DNA from: Nitrosomonadales bacterium
Lineage (GTDB): Bacteria; Pseudomonadota; Gammaproteobacteria; Burkholderiales; Gallionellaceae
Assembly: GCA_016218415.1 (NCBI GenBank)
Contig: JACRED010000012.1
Location: 1 to 64,000 of the forward strand
Length of the DNA: 64,000 bases
Reading direction: 5' to 3'
Numbering within the stretch: position 1 is the first letter of the stretch; each line of letters starts with the position of its first letter. Shown in pieces: positions 21,696 to 31,337 of the stretch. The notes under the pieces were generated by a model that was not told where the DNA came from, searched no databases, and was given only the letters and a program-made list of their open reading frames with translations. The position numbers were made by a program, and so were the translations under genes.

Positions 21696-22402
21696 GATGT
21701 CGTGCCCAGTTGTTGGTAGGCGGCCAGTGCGGCCTGTTGTTCGGCGTTGCGGCGGCTGCTGCCGGTGCCGCGCGTGGATATCCTGAGCGACGGAATGGCG
21801 CATTCCACCTCGAAGGATTGCTCGTGCGCTTCGCCTTTCGTGGCGACGATGCTGTAGGTCGGCAGGGCGAGCCTTCTGGCTTGCAGATGTTCCTGCAGCA
21901 GGGTCTTGGCATCCTTGCCCAGCGTCTGCACATCGACTTTTTCCAGGTAGGGCACAAACAGTCCCAGCACGGCCTTTTCTGCTTCGGCAAAACCGCCATC
22001 CAGCATCACCGCGCCTATCAATGCTTCCATCGCATCGGCCAGTGTGGAGGGACGGCGAAAGCCGCCGCCCTTGAGCTCGCCTTCGCCCAGCTTCAAATGG
22101 CTGCCCAGATCGAGTTGCTGCGCGAGTGTCGCGAGGGTTTCTTCCCTGACCAGATTGGAGCGCAATCGCGACAATTCGCCCTCGCTCAACTGCGGATAGG
22201 CCGTGTAAAGATATCTGGCGATGACGCAACCCAGTATGCTGTCGCCCAGAAATTCCAGCCGTTCGTAGTGTTCCGGCGCGTAACTGCGATGGGTCAGCGC
22301 CTGCTGCAACAGTTTCGGCTGCGTAAATGCATACCCCAACTTCTGGCACAGGATGCCGTTGCCCGGTGCTGACTGCTCTCTGCGGGAGTTGTTATTTTGC
22401 AC
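21692..22402 (-). CDS. rnc: ribonuclease III
   Basis: The 236-residue protein has the RNase III signature [12 protein letters not shown], the second acidic cluster in [16 protein letters not shown], and a C-terminal double-stranded RNA-binding domain ending in [21 protein letters not shown]. It cuts double-stranded RNA in rRNA processing. The start is uncertain. I chose the GTG at 22402, which overlaps the DUF4845 stop by a few bases; an in-frame ATG at 22462 would lie 70 bases inside DUF4845. Homology is certain from LCQKLGYAF onward. Confidence 0.93.
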   Translation of the reverse strand: MQNNNSRREQSAPGNGILCQKLGYAFTQPKLLQQALTHRSYAPEHYERLEFLGDSILGCVIARYLYTAYPQLSEGELSRLRSNLVREETLATLAQQLDLGSHLKLGEGELKGGGFRRPSTLADAMEALIGAVMLDGGFAEAEKAVLGLFVPYLEKVDVQTLGKDAKTLLQEHLQARRLALPTYSIVATKGEAHEQSFEVECAIPSLRISTRGTGSSRRNAEQQAALAAYQQLGTTS

Positions 22403-22763
22403 TGCTCGGATTGAATTCAAGATAGAAGCTGATATTGGCGACCACCGGGACTTTGACCGCATAGCTGGCGCTCAGATAGGGTACGCCATCCTCGGTGCTG
22501 ATCTCGATGTCGGATGCACTGATCGCGGTGATATCTTCTACCGAGGAGTGTTTTTCAAACGACTCCTTGATCTGGTAGGGCGAGGCTTTTTGCATATCGG
22601 GGTCGCGCGCGATTGAGGTGAAAACATTTTTGATTTTCGCATCCTGTATGTACGCGGGAATCAGTTTGATCCCGGTGATGCTCAACAGCACGAACAGAAA
22701 AGCGGCAAAGATGAATCCCCCAAAGCTCATGCCACGCTGATGCGACAACATTGATACGGCCAT
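22392..22763 (-). CDS. DUF4845 membrane-anchored protein
   Basis: The 123-residue protein has the pattern QRGMSFGGFIFAAFLFVLLSITGIKLIPAYI, a single N-terminal membrane anchor with the pilin-like G-[MF]-S/T start seen in DUF4845. The rest is a small extracytoplasmic domain. Its function is unknown, but it lies almost invariably between lepB and rnc in Betaproteobacteria, as here. A strong ribosome site GGGAGGAAATAAC precedes the ATG at 22763. Confidence 0.9.
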   Translation of the reverse strand: MAVSMLSHQRGMSFGGFIFAAFLFVLLSITGIKLIPAYIQDAKIKNVFTSIARDPDMQKASPYQIKESFEKHSSVEDITAISASDIEISTEDGVPYLSASYAVKVPVVANISFYLEFNPSSAK

Positions 22764-22779
22764 GTTATTTCCTCCCGGT

Positions 22780-23583
22780 TTAGTTGATCGACAGACCCAC
22801 ACGCTTCAAATCAGAAAAGTTCATCCAGATGAAAAATGCCTTGCCGACGATCTGGTTGTCCGGCACAAATCCCCAATAGCGGCTGTCGCGGCTGTTGTCG
22901 CGGTTGTCGCCCATCATGAAGTAATGCCCGTCGGGGACCTTGCAGCGCACCATCTCGTTGTCATAGCTGCAATTCTCGCGCCCGCTGAATTCGGCCACCG
23001 CGCTCAGATGCAGCGTCGGCATCTCGGGGTTGACCAGCAGCGCATGCTTGCGGTCACCCAGCGTCTCGATACGTTTCTCGGTATGCACGAAGTTCAGATT
23101 GGCTTCGACATAATTGTAATCGCCATCCGCTGCCTGCGCCTGCTCGACGCCGTTGATCAGCAGCCGCTTGTTGCGGTATTCGACCGTGTCACCGGGGAGC
23201 CCGACGATGCGCTTGATATAATCCAGCGAGGGGTTCTCCGGATAACGAAACACCATCACGTCGCCGCGCTGCGGCTCGTTCAGCGGAATGATCTTTTTGT
23301 TGATGATGGGCAGCCGGACGCCATAGGTGAATTTGTTGACCAGGATGAAATCGCCCACCTGCAATGTCGGGATCATCGAACCGGAAGGTATCTTGAACGG
23401 CTCGACCAGAAAAGAGCGGATGAAGAACACCACCAGTATCACCGGGAAAAAGCTCTTGGCGTATTCCACCCACCAGGGTTCGGCGGCATCGCCGGCGCGT
23501 TTGGCCGCCAGCACGAAACGATCCAGCAGCCAGATGCCGCCGGTGACCAGCAGCAGCACAAACATGATCAATGCAAAATTCAT
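22780..23583 (-). CDS. lepB: signal peptidase I
   Basis: The 267-residue protease removes signal peptides at the outer face of the inner membrane. It has an N-terminal hydrophobic anchor (about 3-20) and a second hydrophobic segment (about 46-60). The catalytic serine is Ser69 in IPSGSMIPTL and the catalytic lysine lies in YIKRIVGLPGD. The later GDNRDNSRDSRYWG block is the family's box E. It follows lepA after 8 bases. Confidence 0.96.
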   Translation of the reverse strand: MNFALIMFVLLLVTGGIWLLDRFVLAAKRAGDAAEPWWVEYAKSFFPVILVVFFIRSFLVEPFKIPSGSMIPTLQVGDFILVNKFTYGVRLPIINKKIIPLNEPQRGDVMVFRYPENPSLDYIKRIVGLPGDTVEYRNKRLLINGVEQAQAADGDYNYVEANLNFVHTEKRIETLGDRKHALLVNPEMPTLHLSAVAEFSGRENCSYDNEMVRCKVPDGHYFMMGDNRDNSRDSRYWGFVPDNQIVGKAFFIWMNFSDLKRVGLSIN

Positions 23584-23591
23584 CTTTATTC

Positions 23592-25382
23592 CTAATCCTC
23601 AACCCGTAATATCGCCAGAAAGGCTTCCTGCGGAATCTCCACACTGCCCACCTGTTTCATGCGCTTCTTGCCGGCCTTCTGTTTCTCCAGCAGTTTCTTC
23701 TTGCGCGAGATGTCGCCGCCGTAACACTTGGCCAGCACGTTCTTGCGCATCGCCTTGACGTTCTCGCGCGCGATGATGTTCGAGCCTATGGTCGCCTGGA
23801 TCGCCACGTCGTACATCTGGCGCGGGATCAGCTCGCGCATCTTGGCGGCGACCTCGCGCCCGCGATGCTGGCTGTTGGCGCGGTGCACGATCACCGCGAG
23901 CGCATCGACCTTCTCGCCGTTGATCAGCATATCCACCTTGACCACGTCCGCCGCGCGATATTCCTTGAACTCGTAGTCCATCGAGGCGTAGCCGCGCGAC
24001 ACCGATTTCAGCTTGTCGAAGAAATCCAGCACGATCTCCGCCATCGGCATTTCGTAGACCAGCAATACCTGTTTGCCATGATAGCTCATGTTGATCTGCG
24101 AGCCGCGCTTCTGGGTGCACAGCGTGATGATGGCGCCGACATACTCGTTCGGCATGTACAGGTTCACCGTGACGATAGGCTCGCGGATCTCCTCGATCTT
24201 GGAGGGATCGGGCATCTTGGACGGATTGTCCACGATCAGTATCGTGCCGTCGCGCTGCACCACCTGGTAGATCACCGTCGGCGCGGTGGTGATCAGGTCC
24301 ATGTCGAACTCGCGCTCCAGCCGCTCCTGCACGATCTCCATATGCAGCAGGCCGAGGAAACCGCAGCGGAAGCCGAAGCCCAACGCCTGTGACACTTCAG
24401 GCTCATACATCAGCGCGGCGTCGTTCAGCTTGAGTTTTTCCAGCGAGTCGCGCAGCGCCTCGTACTGGTTAGACTCGACCGGGAACAGCCCTGCGAACAC
24501 CTGCGGCTGCACCTCCTTGAAGCCGGGCAGGGCCTGCGGCGCCGGTTTCGCCAGATGGGTGATGGTGTCGCCCACCTTGGCCGCCTTCAGTTCCTTGACC
24601 CCGGCGATGACGAAGCCGACCTGGCCTGCGCTCAAACTTTCTCTATCCTGCGCCTTGGGTGTGAACACGCCGATATGCTCGGTCAGGTGCTGGGCGCCGG
24701 TCGCCATGAACAGGATCTTTTCCTTGGGCTTGAGCGTGCCGTTCTTCACGCGCACCAGCATCACCACGCCGACATAGTTGTCGAACCAGGAGTCGATGAT
24801 CAGCGCCTGCAACGGCGCGTCGGGATCGCCTTGTGGTGCGGGCACCTTGGCGATCAGCGATTCCAGCACGTCCTGCACGCCCAGGCCGGTCTTGGCGGAG
24901 CAGTGCACCGCATCGTGCGCATCTATGCCGATCACGTCCTCGATTTCCTCGATCGCATTTTCCGGATTCGCCGAGGGCAGGTCGATCTTGTTCAGCACCG
25001 GCACCACTTCCACGCCAAGGTCCAGCGCGGTGTAGCAGTTCGCCACGGTCTGCGCCTCCACGCCCTGCGAGGCATCCACCACCAGCAGCGCGCCCTCGCA
25101 GGCGGACAGCGAGCGCGACACCTCGTAGGAGAAGTCCACGTGCCCCGGCGTGTCGATCAGGTTGAGGTTGTATATCTGCCCGTCGCGCGCCTTGTAGTTC
25201 AGCGCGGCGGTCTGCGCCTTGATGGTGATGCCGCGCTCGCGCTCCAAGTCCATCGAGTCGAGCACCTGCGCTTCCATCTCGCGGTCGGACAATCCGCCGC
25301 ACAACTGGATGATGCGGTCTGCGAGCGTGGACTTGCCGTGGTCGATGTGGGCGATGATGGAGAAATTGCGGATGCGTTGCAT
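23592..25382 (-). CDS. lepA: elongation factor 4 (LepA)
   Basis: The 596-residue translational GTPase acts on ribosomes. The P-loop AHIDHGKST is at 11-19, with DTPGHVDF and NKIDLP following; domains II, III, V and the LepA-specific C-terminal domain (ending [21 protein letters not shown]) are complete. The ATG at 25382 matches the family N-terminus ([10 protein letters not shown]); a TTG three codons earlier is possible. It is the first gene of the operon to era. A -10-like TAGAAT on the minus strand at 25447-25452 may belong to its promoter. Confidence 0.97.
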   Translation of the reverse strand: MQRIRNFSIIAHIDHGKSTLADRIIQLCGGLSDREMEAQVLDSMDLERERGITIKAQTAALNYKARDGQIYNLNLIDTPGHVDFSYEVSRSLSACEGALLVVDASQGVEAQTVANCYTALDLGVEVVPVLNKIDLPSANPENAIEEIEDVIGIDAHDAVHCSAKTGLGVQDVLESLIAKVPAPQGDPDAPLQALIIDSWFDNYVGVVMLVRVKNGTLKPKEKILFMATGAQHLTEHIGVFTPKAQDRESLSAGQVGFVIAGVKELKAAKVGDTITHLAKPAPQALPGFKEVQPQVFAGLFPVESNQYEALRDSLEKLKLNDAALMYEPEVSQALGFGFRCGFLGLLHMEIVQERLEREFDMDLITTAPTVIYQVVQRDGTILIVDNPSKMPDPSKIEEIREPIVTVNLYMPNEYVGAIITLCTQKRGSQINMSYHGKQVLLVYEMPMAEIVLDFFDKLKSVSRGYASMDYEFKEYRAADVVKVDMLINGEKVDALAVIVHRANSQHRGREVAAKMRELIPRQMYDVAIQATIGSNIIARENVKAMRKNVLAKCYGGDISRKKKLLEKQKAGKKRMKQVGSVEIPQEAFLAILRVED

Positions 25383-25518
25383 GGTGTTCAAAGTCTATCC
25401 TGCCAAAAGTCTATGCTGCCGGAAACGGCATTTTTGCAAAGCGCGGATTCTAGCCGATTTGGGCCGGGAACGCTGGACTGTGATGACTTTCCTGCCGGTA
25501 TCGTGGTTCGTGGACGGG

Positions 25519-25926
25519 TTATTGGCGCTTTGCGTCTTTGGGCAGCTCGACCCGCTTGACCATGCCGCCTTCCGACAGCAACACGTGGTCTCGTTGCACT
25601 TCCGTGACCGTGACGCCGGGCACGACTTCACGGTGGGTTCTGACCGCCTGTGCGGGCTTGCCGTTGGCCGACAGGATCGCGACGCTTTCCGCCGGATCGC
25701 TGGCGACGACCACGCCCTTCAACTGGAAATTGCTGGCGACCGCAAAAGACGTACGCCCGCCCAGCAAGCCCGCCGCCGCATCCAGTCTGGGCGCGGGCTG
25801 GCTGGCTTGCGGCGGGGCCGCGATGGCGCGCACCGGCGGCTTGAACAGCTGCATCGTCCAGTATGCGGCCGATATGCACAGGGCGATGAACAGCGCAAAA
25901 GTTGTAATCAGGGGCAGGCGTTTCAT
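25519..25926 (-). CDS. type II secretion protein GspC-like (short)
   Basis: The 135-residue protein has one membrane anchor (about residues 5-28) and a small periplasmic part whose block FAVASNFQLKGVVVASDPAESVAILSANGKPAQ resembles the homology-region domain of GspC. In the family this domain links the inner-membrane platform to the secretin. No PDZ domain follows, so it is shorter than classical GspC and closer to GspC/PulC-like proteins of minimal systems. It follows gspF on the same strand after about 170 bases that carry a repeat pair. Confidence 0.7.
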   Translation of the reverse strand: MKRLPLITTFALFIALCISAAYWTMQLFKPPVRAIAAPPQASQPAPRLDAAAGLLGGRTSFAVASNFQLKGVVVASDPAESVAILSANGKPAQAVRTHREVVPGVTVTEVQRDHVLLSEGGMVKRVELPKDAKRQ

Positions 25927-25980
25927 GAATTGATTTCTATATTGTGTTTCATATGCAAATGATACATGTGCTGTGCTTAC

Positions 25981-26091
25981 ACACCTTCCTCCTCTCAGGG
26001 GGAAGGCTGGGATGGGGGTGAACACTTTAAAAATAGCTGCTCCCCGTTTCTACCCCCACCCCAACCCTCCCCCTGCATGGGGGAGGGAAGC
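25981..26091. repeat. inverted pair of GC-rich dispersed repeats
   Basis: A copy at 25983-26022 (with AGGGGGAAGGCTGGGATGGG) faces an inverted copy at 26052-26091 (with CCCACCCCAACCCTCCCCCT). The same family is found inside the DinG-type gene, at its end, and at the rluD-yfiH junction. The pair fills most of the gap between gspF and the gspC-like gene and can form one large stem. Confidence 0.7.
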
Positions 26092-26099
26092 GAGCATAA

Positions 26100-27320
26100 T
26101 CAGCGTACCAGCTGGTTGATCTCGATAATCGGCATCAGCACCGCCAGCACGATCAACAGCACCACCACGCCCATCGCCAGGATCAGCGCGGGTTCGAGCA
26201 ATCCGGCCATGGTCATTGCGCGGCGTTCCAGGTCCTGTTCCTGCGCGTTGGCGGCGCGTTCCAGCATCGCGGGCAATTCGCCGGTGGTTTCGCCGGAACG
26301 GATCATGTGGATCAGCATCGCGGGGAAATGTTTGTGCGCCGACAGCGCGCGCGCCAGGCTGACGCCCTCGCGCACGCTGGCGGTGGCTTCCTCGACCTGG
26401 GCGCGCATCGCGACGTTGGTCAGCGTGTCGCGGCTGGTTTGCAGCGCGCGCAAAATCGGCACGCCGGAGCCGGTGGTGATCGCCAGTGTGCTGGCGAAGC
26501 GCGCGGTGTTCAGGCTGCGCTCGAATTTTCCGTACATCGGCGCGGTCAGCAGCCAGGTGTGCCAGCGCAGCTTGATCGCGGCGTTTTGCAGCGCGCGATG
26601 CCAGGCGTAACCGGCGGCGACGACCAGCAGGAAAACATATATCCCGTAGTTGCGCACGAAGTCCGACACGCCCAGCATCAGCACGGTCAGCAGCGGCAGC
26701 TTCTGCTTGGTGTTGGCGAACACCGAGACGATCTGCGGCACCACATAGGTCAGCAAAAAAATCACGATCAGGAACGCGACGACCGTGACGATGGCCGGAT
26801 AGGTGAACGCGAGCTTGACCTTCTGCACCAGCGCGTTGCGCCGCTCGATGTAGTCGGCCAGCCGCGACAGCACCCGAGCCAACTGGCCGGTCTGCTCGCC
26901 GGACGCGACCAGCGCGCGATAGATGTCGGCGAAGTCGCGCGGATGTTTCGCCAGCGCATCCGACAGCGAAGCGCCTCCCATCACCTCCGAGCGTATCGAC
27001 GCGACCAGGTCGCGCACATAAGTGCGCTCGGCCTGTTCCAGCAACGCGGAAAACGCCTGCTCCAGCGGCAGGCTGGCCTCCAGCAGGCTCGCCAGTTGGC
27101 GCGTGAACAGCGCCAGCTCCACCGTGGAGAGCCGGTTGCCGAAGGCGCTGCTTTGGGTAGTGCCCGCCGCGTCGATCTGGTTCGCGATAGTATCGACGCT
27201 GATCGGCGTCAGCCCCTGCCCACGCAAATCCGAGCGCGCGGCGCGCGCGCTGTCCGCGTTGACCACCCCTTTGCGGGTGGCTCCGGTTGTATCGACGGCT
27301 TCGTAGCTGAAGGCGGGCAT
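26100..27320 (-). CDS. gspF: type II secretion inner-membrane platform protein GspF
   Basis: The 406-residue protein has two GspF domains (about 70-195 and 270-395), each followed by membrane helices (around 170-195, 220-240 and 375-400). Blocks ELALFTRQLASLLEASLPLEQAF and MIRSGETTGELPAMLERAA are hallmarks. GspF anchors the secretion ATPase GspE at the inner membrane. In the usual order gspE and gspF are adjacent. Here an ORF6N gene and an ATPase gene lie between them on the same strand. Confidence 0.93.
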   Translation of the reverse strand: MPAFSYEAVDTTGATRKGVVNADSARAARSDLRGQGLTPISVDTIANQIDAAGTTQSSAFGNRLSTVELALFTRQLASLLEASLPLEQAFSALLEQAERTYVRDLVASIRSEVMGGASLSDALAKHPRDFADIYRALVASGEQTGQLARVLSRLADYIERRNALVQKVKLAFTYPAIVTVVAFLIVIFLLTYVVPQIVSVFANTKQKLPLLTVLMLGVSDFVRNYGIYVFLLVVAAGYAWHRALQNAAIKLRWHTWLLTAPMYGKFERSLNTARFASTLAITTGSGVPILRALQTSRDTLTNVAMRAQVEEATASVREGVSLARALSAHKHFPAMLIHMIRSGETTGELPAMLERAANAQEQDLERRAMTMAGLLEPALILAMGVVVLLIVLAVLMPIIEINQLVR

Positions 27321-27419
27321 GGTGGTTATTTAGTGAGAGTAACGGTGGAAAACAATTCGAGTCTGAAAATCATCTAGCCGACCCTTTTAGTTCTTTTAGT
27401 TTCTGTCTCTGAGGTCTTC

Positions 27420-29249
27420 CTAAATCTTATTAAGTAACGTCCTCAATTCGGCACAAGCCTGAATGCACTCAGGCTCTTCACTGTTAATGATGTGCTCCCA
27501 CAGAAGTATCGTTTTATTTCCAAATAACCAGCCTTGAAGCTCTCTAAGCATCCTTTTTCCAATGAAGTATTGTCGAGCATCACTAGACCATCCATTTTGA
27601 ATAGAGTTTTCGAGAAGTGTTTTCCATTTATTCAAGCGAGCTTCGATTTCAGATTCACTGAAATTTTGGTTATAGGTTGCAAGAAGTTTATTCTTCTTGT
27701 CATACATCGCGGCGGCTAATGCAGCAGAAGTTGTAGACTGGTCAATGCTTATGCTCGGCGATACGTCGAAATTACCTGCCTGAAAATATATCTCGTTCTT
27801 AACGTAAAGTGAAATGGTGTGATTTAACTGCTGTCTTGCATACTCAATCATTTTTGCTTCGATTTGATCAGCAGTCGGCGCGCCAGAAATTAATATTTTC
27901 TTTGCTACAACTGCAATCGCCTTGGGTAATAGAAAGGCATTTTCAATATGATAAAAAGGAAGGAAAATTAAACGCCCTTTTGATTTGGCTCCAAAAGTTG
28001 CTATCTGGTCTGGAGCCAAGCTATCCCTATCCCTTACCATAAAAAGTTCTACACCGAACAACCCCTTTTCAAGAGTTTCACACATCAAGGCCATATTGTT
28101 TATGTTAGTACAGCTATCAGAAGGGATGATTGCCACGTCAATTTTTGCATCTTTGGCGATTGTAGCGAACACATTTCTATCTATGCTTGTATTATTTCCT
28201 TCTACAAATAGGAGCTTCTTTCCCACAGAAACCATACCGATAGTTTCCCGAATATTTGGGATGCTTTGGAACGCGTCAATGTTGTTTTCATCTATTCGAA
28301 CAACTTGGTTTCCTGTCGGGACTCTCACCTTTGGCCTGACAAAGTGAACCCCTGTATCTAAAGAGTTGCCAATGATGTCTGGTGAGTGGGTAAATAGAAA
28401 ATACTGATTGTTTTCACCAATTGCTTTTAATGCTTTAATTAACCGAAAGGTTAGCTCTGGATGCAGGTGAACCTCGGGTTCATCAATAAGTATCAAGCAG
28501 TGAGAGGGGTTTTGAGTAATGATGTCAAACGTAAGAATTACAACCTCTCGTTCTCCAGAAGAAAGCTCAGAAAATTGCCTTTTGTTTCCATCTTCATCTT
28601 TATATTGAATGGTTGTGCTGTTGATATCGATTGGCAGCATTTTCTTTGGATAAAGCAGTTTTCCAAAGATGTCTATGTACTTTTCGGTCGGGTCCTTCAG
28701 TTTAGTTAAAGTAACATCTGCTGAATTCGAGTTATCGATCTTCTTTTTTTCATATTCGTTATATACAGAAGTTACTTCCTTACTTTTTAAACGGTGGAGT
28801 GTGCTGCAAATATCTTTAAAGCGATCCCTGACATTGTTATAGCCATAGTTGTAACTTACATCCTCTTGCTCAGGATCGCCAATTGCCTGGAACGTTAATT
28901 GTTGGAAATTTACAGTCTCGACCACACGATTCGAGTCGATTTGTATGAGTCGTGATTTCGTTTTCAGCCGTTTATTATTTTTTGCAAAGAAGCTCCAAAA
29001 AGCTGGTTGAGGAAGTGTCACTTCATTACTCCCCCACGCTGTACGCTCATCATCATTCGTGGCTTCCAGAATAACTTTTGATCCTGGAGGAGGGTTGCCA
29101 CTGTTTGAAAATATGTGGACGATGGCTTCTTTTATTTTTGTTTTTCCAACACCATTGGGGCCCGCGACCACGACAAAATCACTTAGATTTTGAAAATCGG
29201 CTTGCCTAATTACCATCCAATTATTTAGGTTGAGTTCTTTGATTCTCAT
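27420..29249 (-). CDS. AAA/ABC-type ATPase fused to a TOPRIM/DUF4435-like domain
   Basis: The 609-residue protein has an SMC-like ATPase in the first ~330 residues: Walker A GPNGVGKT (30-37), signature SELSSGEREVV, Walker B CLILIDEPEVHLHP and the H-loop FTHSPDI. The second half starts KKLLFVEGNNTSIDRNVF, then FMVRDRDS and FYHIENAFLLPKA, which resemble the acidic residues and IEN motif of TOPRIM/DUF4435 domains. This is the architecture of OLD-like proteins and of PARIS (AriA ATPase plus AriB DUF4435 nuclease), here in one chain. The DNA is clearly AT-richer than the flanking secretion genes, a sign of transfer. A defence role is inferred. Confidence 0.8.
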   Translation of the reverse strand: MRIKELNLNNWMVIRQADFQNLSDFVVVAGPNGVGKTKIKEAIVHIFSNSGNPPPGSKVILEATNDDERTAWGSNEVTLPQPAFWSFFAKNNKRLKTKSRLIQIDSNRVVETVNFQQLTFQAIGDPEQEDVSYNYGYNNVRDRFKDICSTLHRLKSKEVTSVYNEYEKKKIDNSNSADVTLTKLKDPTEKYIDIFGKLLYPKKMLPIDINSTTIQYKDEDGNKRQFSELSSGEREVVILTFDIITQNPSHCLILIDEPEVHLHPELTFRLIKALKAIGENNQYFLFTHSPDIIGNSLDTGVHFVRPKVRVPTGNQVVRIDENNIDAFQSIPNIRETIGMVSVGKKLLFVEGNNTSIDRNVFATIAKDAKIDVAIIPSDSCTNINNMALMCETLEKGLFGVELFMVRDRDSLAPDQIATFGAKSKGRLIFLPFYHIENAFLLPKAIAVVAKKILISGAPTADQIEAKMIEYARQQLNHTISLYVKNEIYFQAGNFDVSPSISIDQSTTSAALAAAMYDKKNKLLATYNQNFSESEIEARLNKWKTLLENSIQNGWSSDARQYFIGKRMLRELQGWLFGNKTILLWEHIINSEEPECIQACAELRTLLNKI

Positions 29250-29291
29250 TTGCGGTGAGCTTTCTAACGAGTTAAACGGGTCAGCATTGAG

Positions 29292-29837
29292 TTACTTCTT
29301 CTCCCATGGCGCAAAACCGATAGGGCGTTTCTTCTTCGTTTCGGTCGGGGCCATGAGTTGGCGGATGGCGTCAAAAACTGCCCTGAACTGGGTGTCGTAT
29401 TTCTTTTCCAGTGCGGACAGTTTGCGGGAAAGCTCGGTGTTTGAGGCCAACATTTGCCGCAGCCGCACGAAGGCGCGCATGATTTCGATGTTGACGTGAA
29501 TTGCACGGTCGCTACGCAGGACGCTGGAGAGCATGGATACGCCCTGCTCGGTGAACGCATAAGGAGAATACTTCCGGTGTTGTCCGCGCCCGCTCTTTAA
29601 GGTCACAGTTTGTGACCTTAAAGACAAGGCTTCATCCGCAGTGAGCTGGAACATGAAGTCATCTGGAAAGCGATCAAGGTTGCGTTTGACCGCCTGGTTC
29701 AACACCTTGATTTCCACCTCATAGAGCGCGGCCAAATCCTCGTCCAGCATGACTTTTTGCCCGCGAACAAGAAATATCTTCGATTCGATATGCTCTACAG
29801 CCAAAGGCGCTTGAGTCAGTTTCTTTTCTTCGCCCAT
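29292..29837 (-). CDS. ORF6N-domain DNA-binding protein
   Basis: The 181-residue protein contains the ORF6N domain: [49 protein letters not shown], then [17 protein letters not shown], the most conserved part. The domain is related to KilA-N modules of phage and bacterial DNA-binding proteins. The C-terminal 50 residues are helical and charged. It stands 42 bases before the ATPase gene on the same strand, so the two may be co-transcribed. Its base composition is closer to the chromosome than that of the ATPase gene. It may regulate the neighbour, but this is not shown. Confidence 0.85.
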   Translation of the reverse strand: MGEEKKLTQAPLAVEHIESKIFLVRGQKVMLDEDLAALYEVEIKVLNQAVKRNLDRFPDDFMFQLTADEALSLRSQTVTLKSGRGQHRKYSPYAFTEQGVSMLSSVLRSDRAIHVNIEIMRAFVRLRQMLASNTELSRKLSALEKKYDTQFRAVFDAIRQLMAPTETKKKRPIGFAPWEKK

Positions 29838-29869
29838 TACCGTTCCCCTTGTAAACTTAAAGCCATCTG

Positions 29870-29896
29870 CCCTTCGACTAGCTCAGGGCGAACGGA
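29870..29896 (-). repeat. single arm of the TTCGAC-AGCTCAGGGCGAACGG dispersed repeat
   Basis: CCCTTCGACTAGCTCAGGGC followed by GAACGG matches the right arm of the inverted repeat at 45717-45790 with one change in the core. It lies exactly between the ORF6N start and the gspE stop, at one edge of the insertion into the secretion operon. Confidence 0.7.
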
Positions 29897-29898
29897 TT

Positions 29899-31329
29899 TT
29901 ATTCTTTCGTTACCCGCAACAACTCCGCCTGCGTCGTCGTGCCATCCGCCAGCCAGCGTTCGCCGTCTTCGCGCATCGTGCGCATCCCGTCGTGCTGCGC
30001 AGTGGCGCGGATGTCGGCTTCCGAGGCGCGGTTGTGGATCTGCGCGCGTATCTGGTCGGTGGTCAGCAGCAATTCGTATACGCCGACGCGACCCTGATAG
30101 CCGGTGTGGCCGCATTTTTCGCAGCCGGTCTCGACCCAGTATTGGCCATGCTTGTCTTCTCCTTCTTGGCGTTTGCAGTGCGGGCACAGTTTGCGCACCA
30201 GCCGTTGCGCGACGACGCCGAGCAGCGACGAGGACAGCAGGAAGGGTTCGATGCCCATGTCGAGCAGGCGCGTGACCGCCGCCGCCGAGTCGTTGGTGTG
30301 CAGCGTCGCCAGCACCAGGTGGCCGGTGAGCGAGGCCTGCACGGCGATCTGTGCGGTTTCCAGATCACGTATCTCGCCTATCATGATGATGTCCGGGTCT
30401 TGCCGGAGGATCGCGCGCAGCGCCTTGGCGAAGGTCATGTCGATGCGCGGGTTGACCTGGGTCTGGCCGACGCCGTTCAGCTCGTATTCGACCGGGTCTT
30501 CGACGGTGAGGATGTTGGTGCGGCTATTGTTCAGCCGCGACAGCGCGGCGTACAGCGTGGTGGTCTTGCCCGAGCCGGTCGGCCCGGTCACCAGCACGAT
30601 GCCGTGCGGCTGCGCGATCAGCTTGTCGAACTGTGCCTGTACCTCGGCGCTCATGCCCAGGCTTTGTAGATCGAGCTTGCCGGATTCCTTGTCGAGCAGG
30701 CGCAACACCGCGCGTTCGCCGTGTCCGGTGGGCAGCGTGGAGACGCGCACATCGACCGCCTTGCCGCCGACGCGCAAGGTGATGCGGCCGTCCTGCGGCA
30801 GGCGCTTCTCGGCGATGTCGAGCTGCGCCATGATCTTGATGCGCGAGATCAGCGAGGCGTGGATCGCCTTCTTCGGCTTCACCACGTCGCGCAGACTGCC
30901 GTCGATGCGGAAGCGCACCACCGACTGCTGCTCGAACGGCTCGATGTGGATGTCGGACGCGCCTTCGCGCAGGGCCTGGGTCAGCAGCGCGTTGATCATG
31001 CGGATGACGGGCGCGTCGTCTGCGGACTCCAGCAGGTCTTCGACCGCCGGCATGTCCTGCATCAGCTTGTTCAGGTCGAGATCGGATTCGTATTCGTCGA
31101 TGACCTGTGCCGCATCGCCACCCGCACCGGCATAGGCCTTGGCGATCTCGGCTTCGAGTTCGGCGCGCGGCAGGGATTTGAGTTTGATCGCCCCGAAATG
31201 GCGGCTGACTTCGTTGATCGCGCTCGGCGTGGTCGCGTCCGATACCCAGACTTCGATAGCGTTGTCATTGCGCTGTGCAAGCAGCACGAAGTCACGGGCG
31301 AAGGCGTAGGGGAGCAGTCTGGTGTCCAT
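29899..31329 (-). CDS. gspE: type II secretion ATPase GspE
   Basis: The 476-residue secretion ATPase has an N-terminal GspE domain (about 1-90), Walker A GPTGSGKT at 249-256, the Asp box, Walker [17 protein letters not shown] and the HTND motif. The tetracysteine metal-binding site CPHC...CEKC is near residues 390-415. It powers the pseudopilus. The start at 31329 ([14 protein letters not shown]) matches family N-termini; the upstream open frame is not coding. It lies 8 bases after a polytopic membrane protein gene and should precede gspF directly, but the ORF6N-ATPase segment intervenes. Confidence 0.94.
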   Translation of the reverse strand: MDTRLLPYAFARDFVLLAQRNDNAIEVWVSDATTPSAINEVSRHFGAIKLKSLPRAELEAEIAKAYAGAGGDAAQVIDEYESDLDLNKLMQDMPAVEDLLESADDAPVIRMINALLTQALREGASDIHIEPFEQQSVVRFRIDGSLRDVVKPKKAIHASLISRIKIMAQLDIAEKRLPQDGRITLRVGGKAVDVRVSTLPTGHGERAVLRLLDKESGKLDLQSLGMSAEVQAQFDKLIAQPHGIVLVTGPTGSGKTTTLYAALSRLNNSRTNILTVEDPVEYELNGVGQTQVNPRIDMTFAKALRAILRQDPDIIMIGEIRDLETAQIAVQASLTGHLVLATLHTNDSAAAVTRLLDMGIEPFLLSSSLLGVVAQRLVRKLCPHCKRQEGEDKHGQYWVETGCEKCGHTGYQGRVGVYELLLTTDQIRAQIHNRASEADIRATAQHDGMRTMREDGERWLADGTTTQAELLRVTKE

Positions 31330-31337
31330 CTGTAGGC

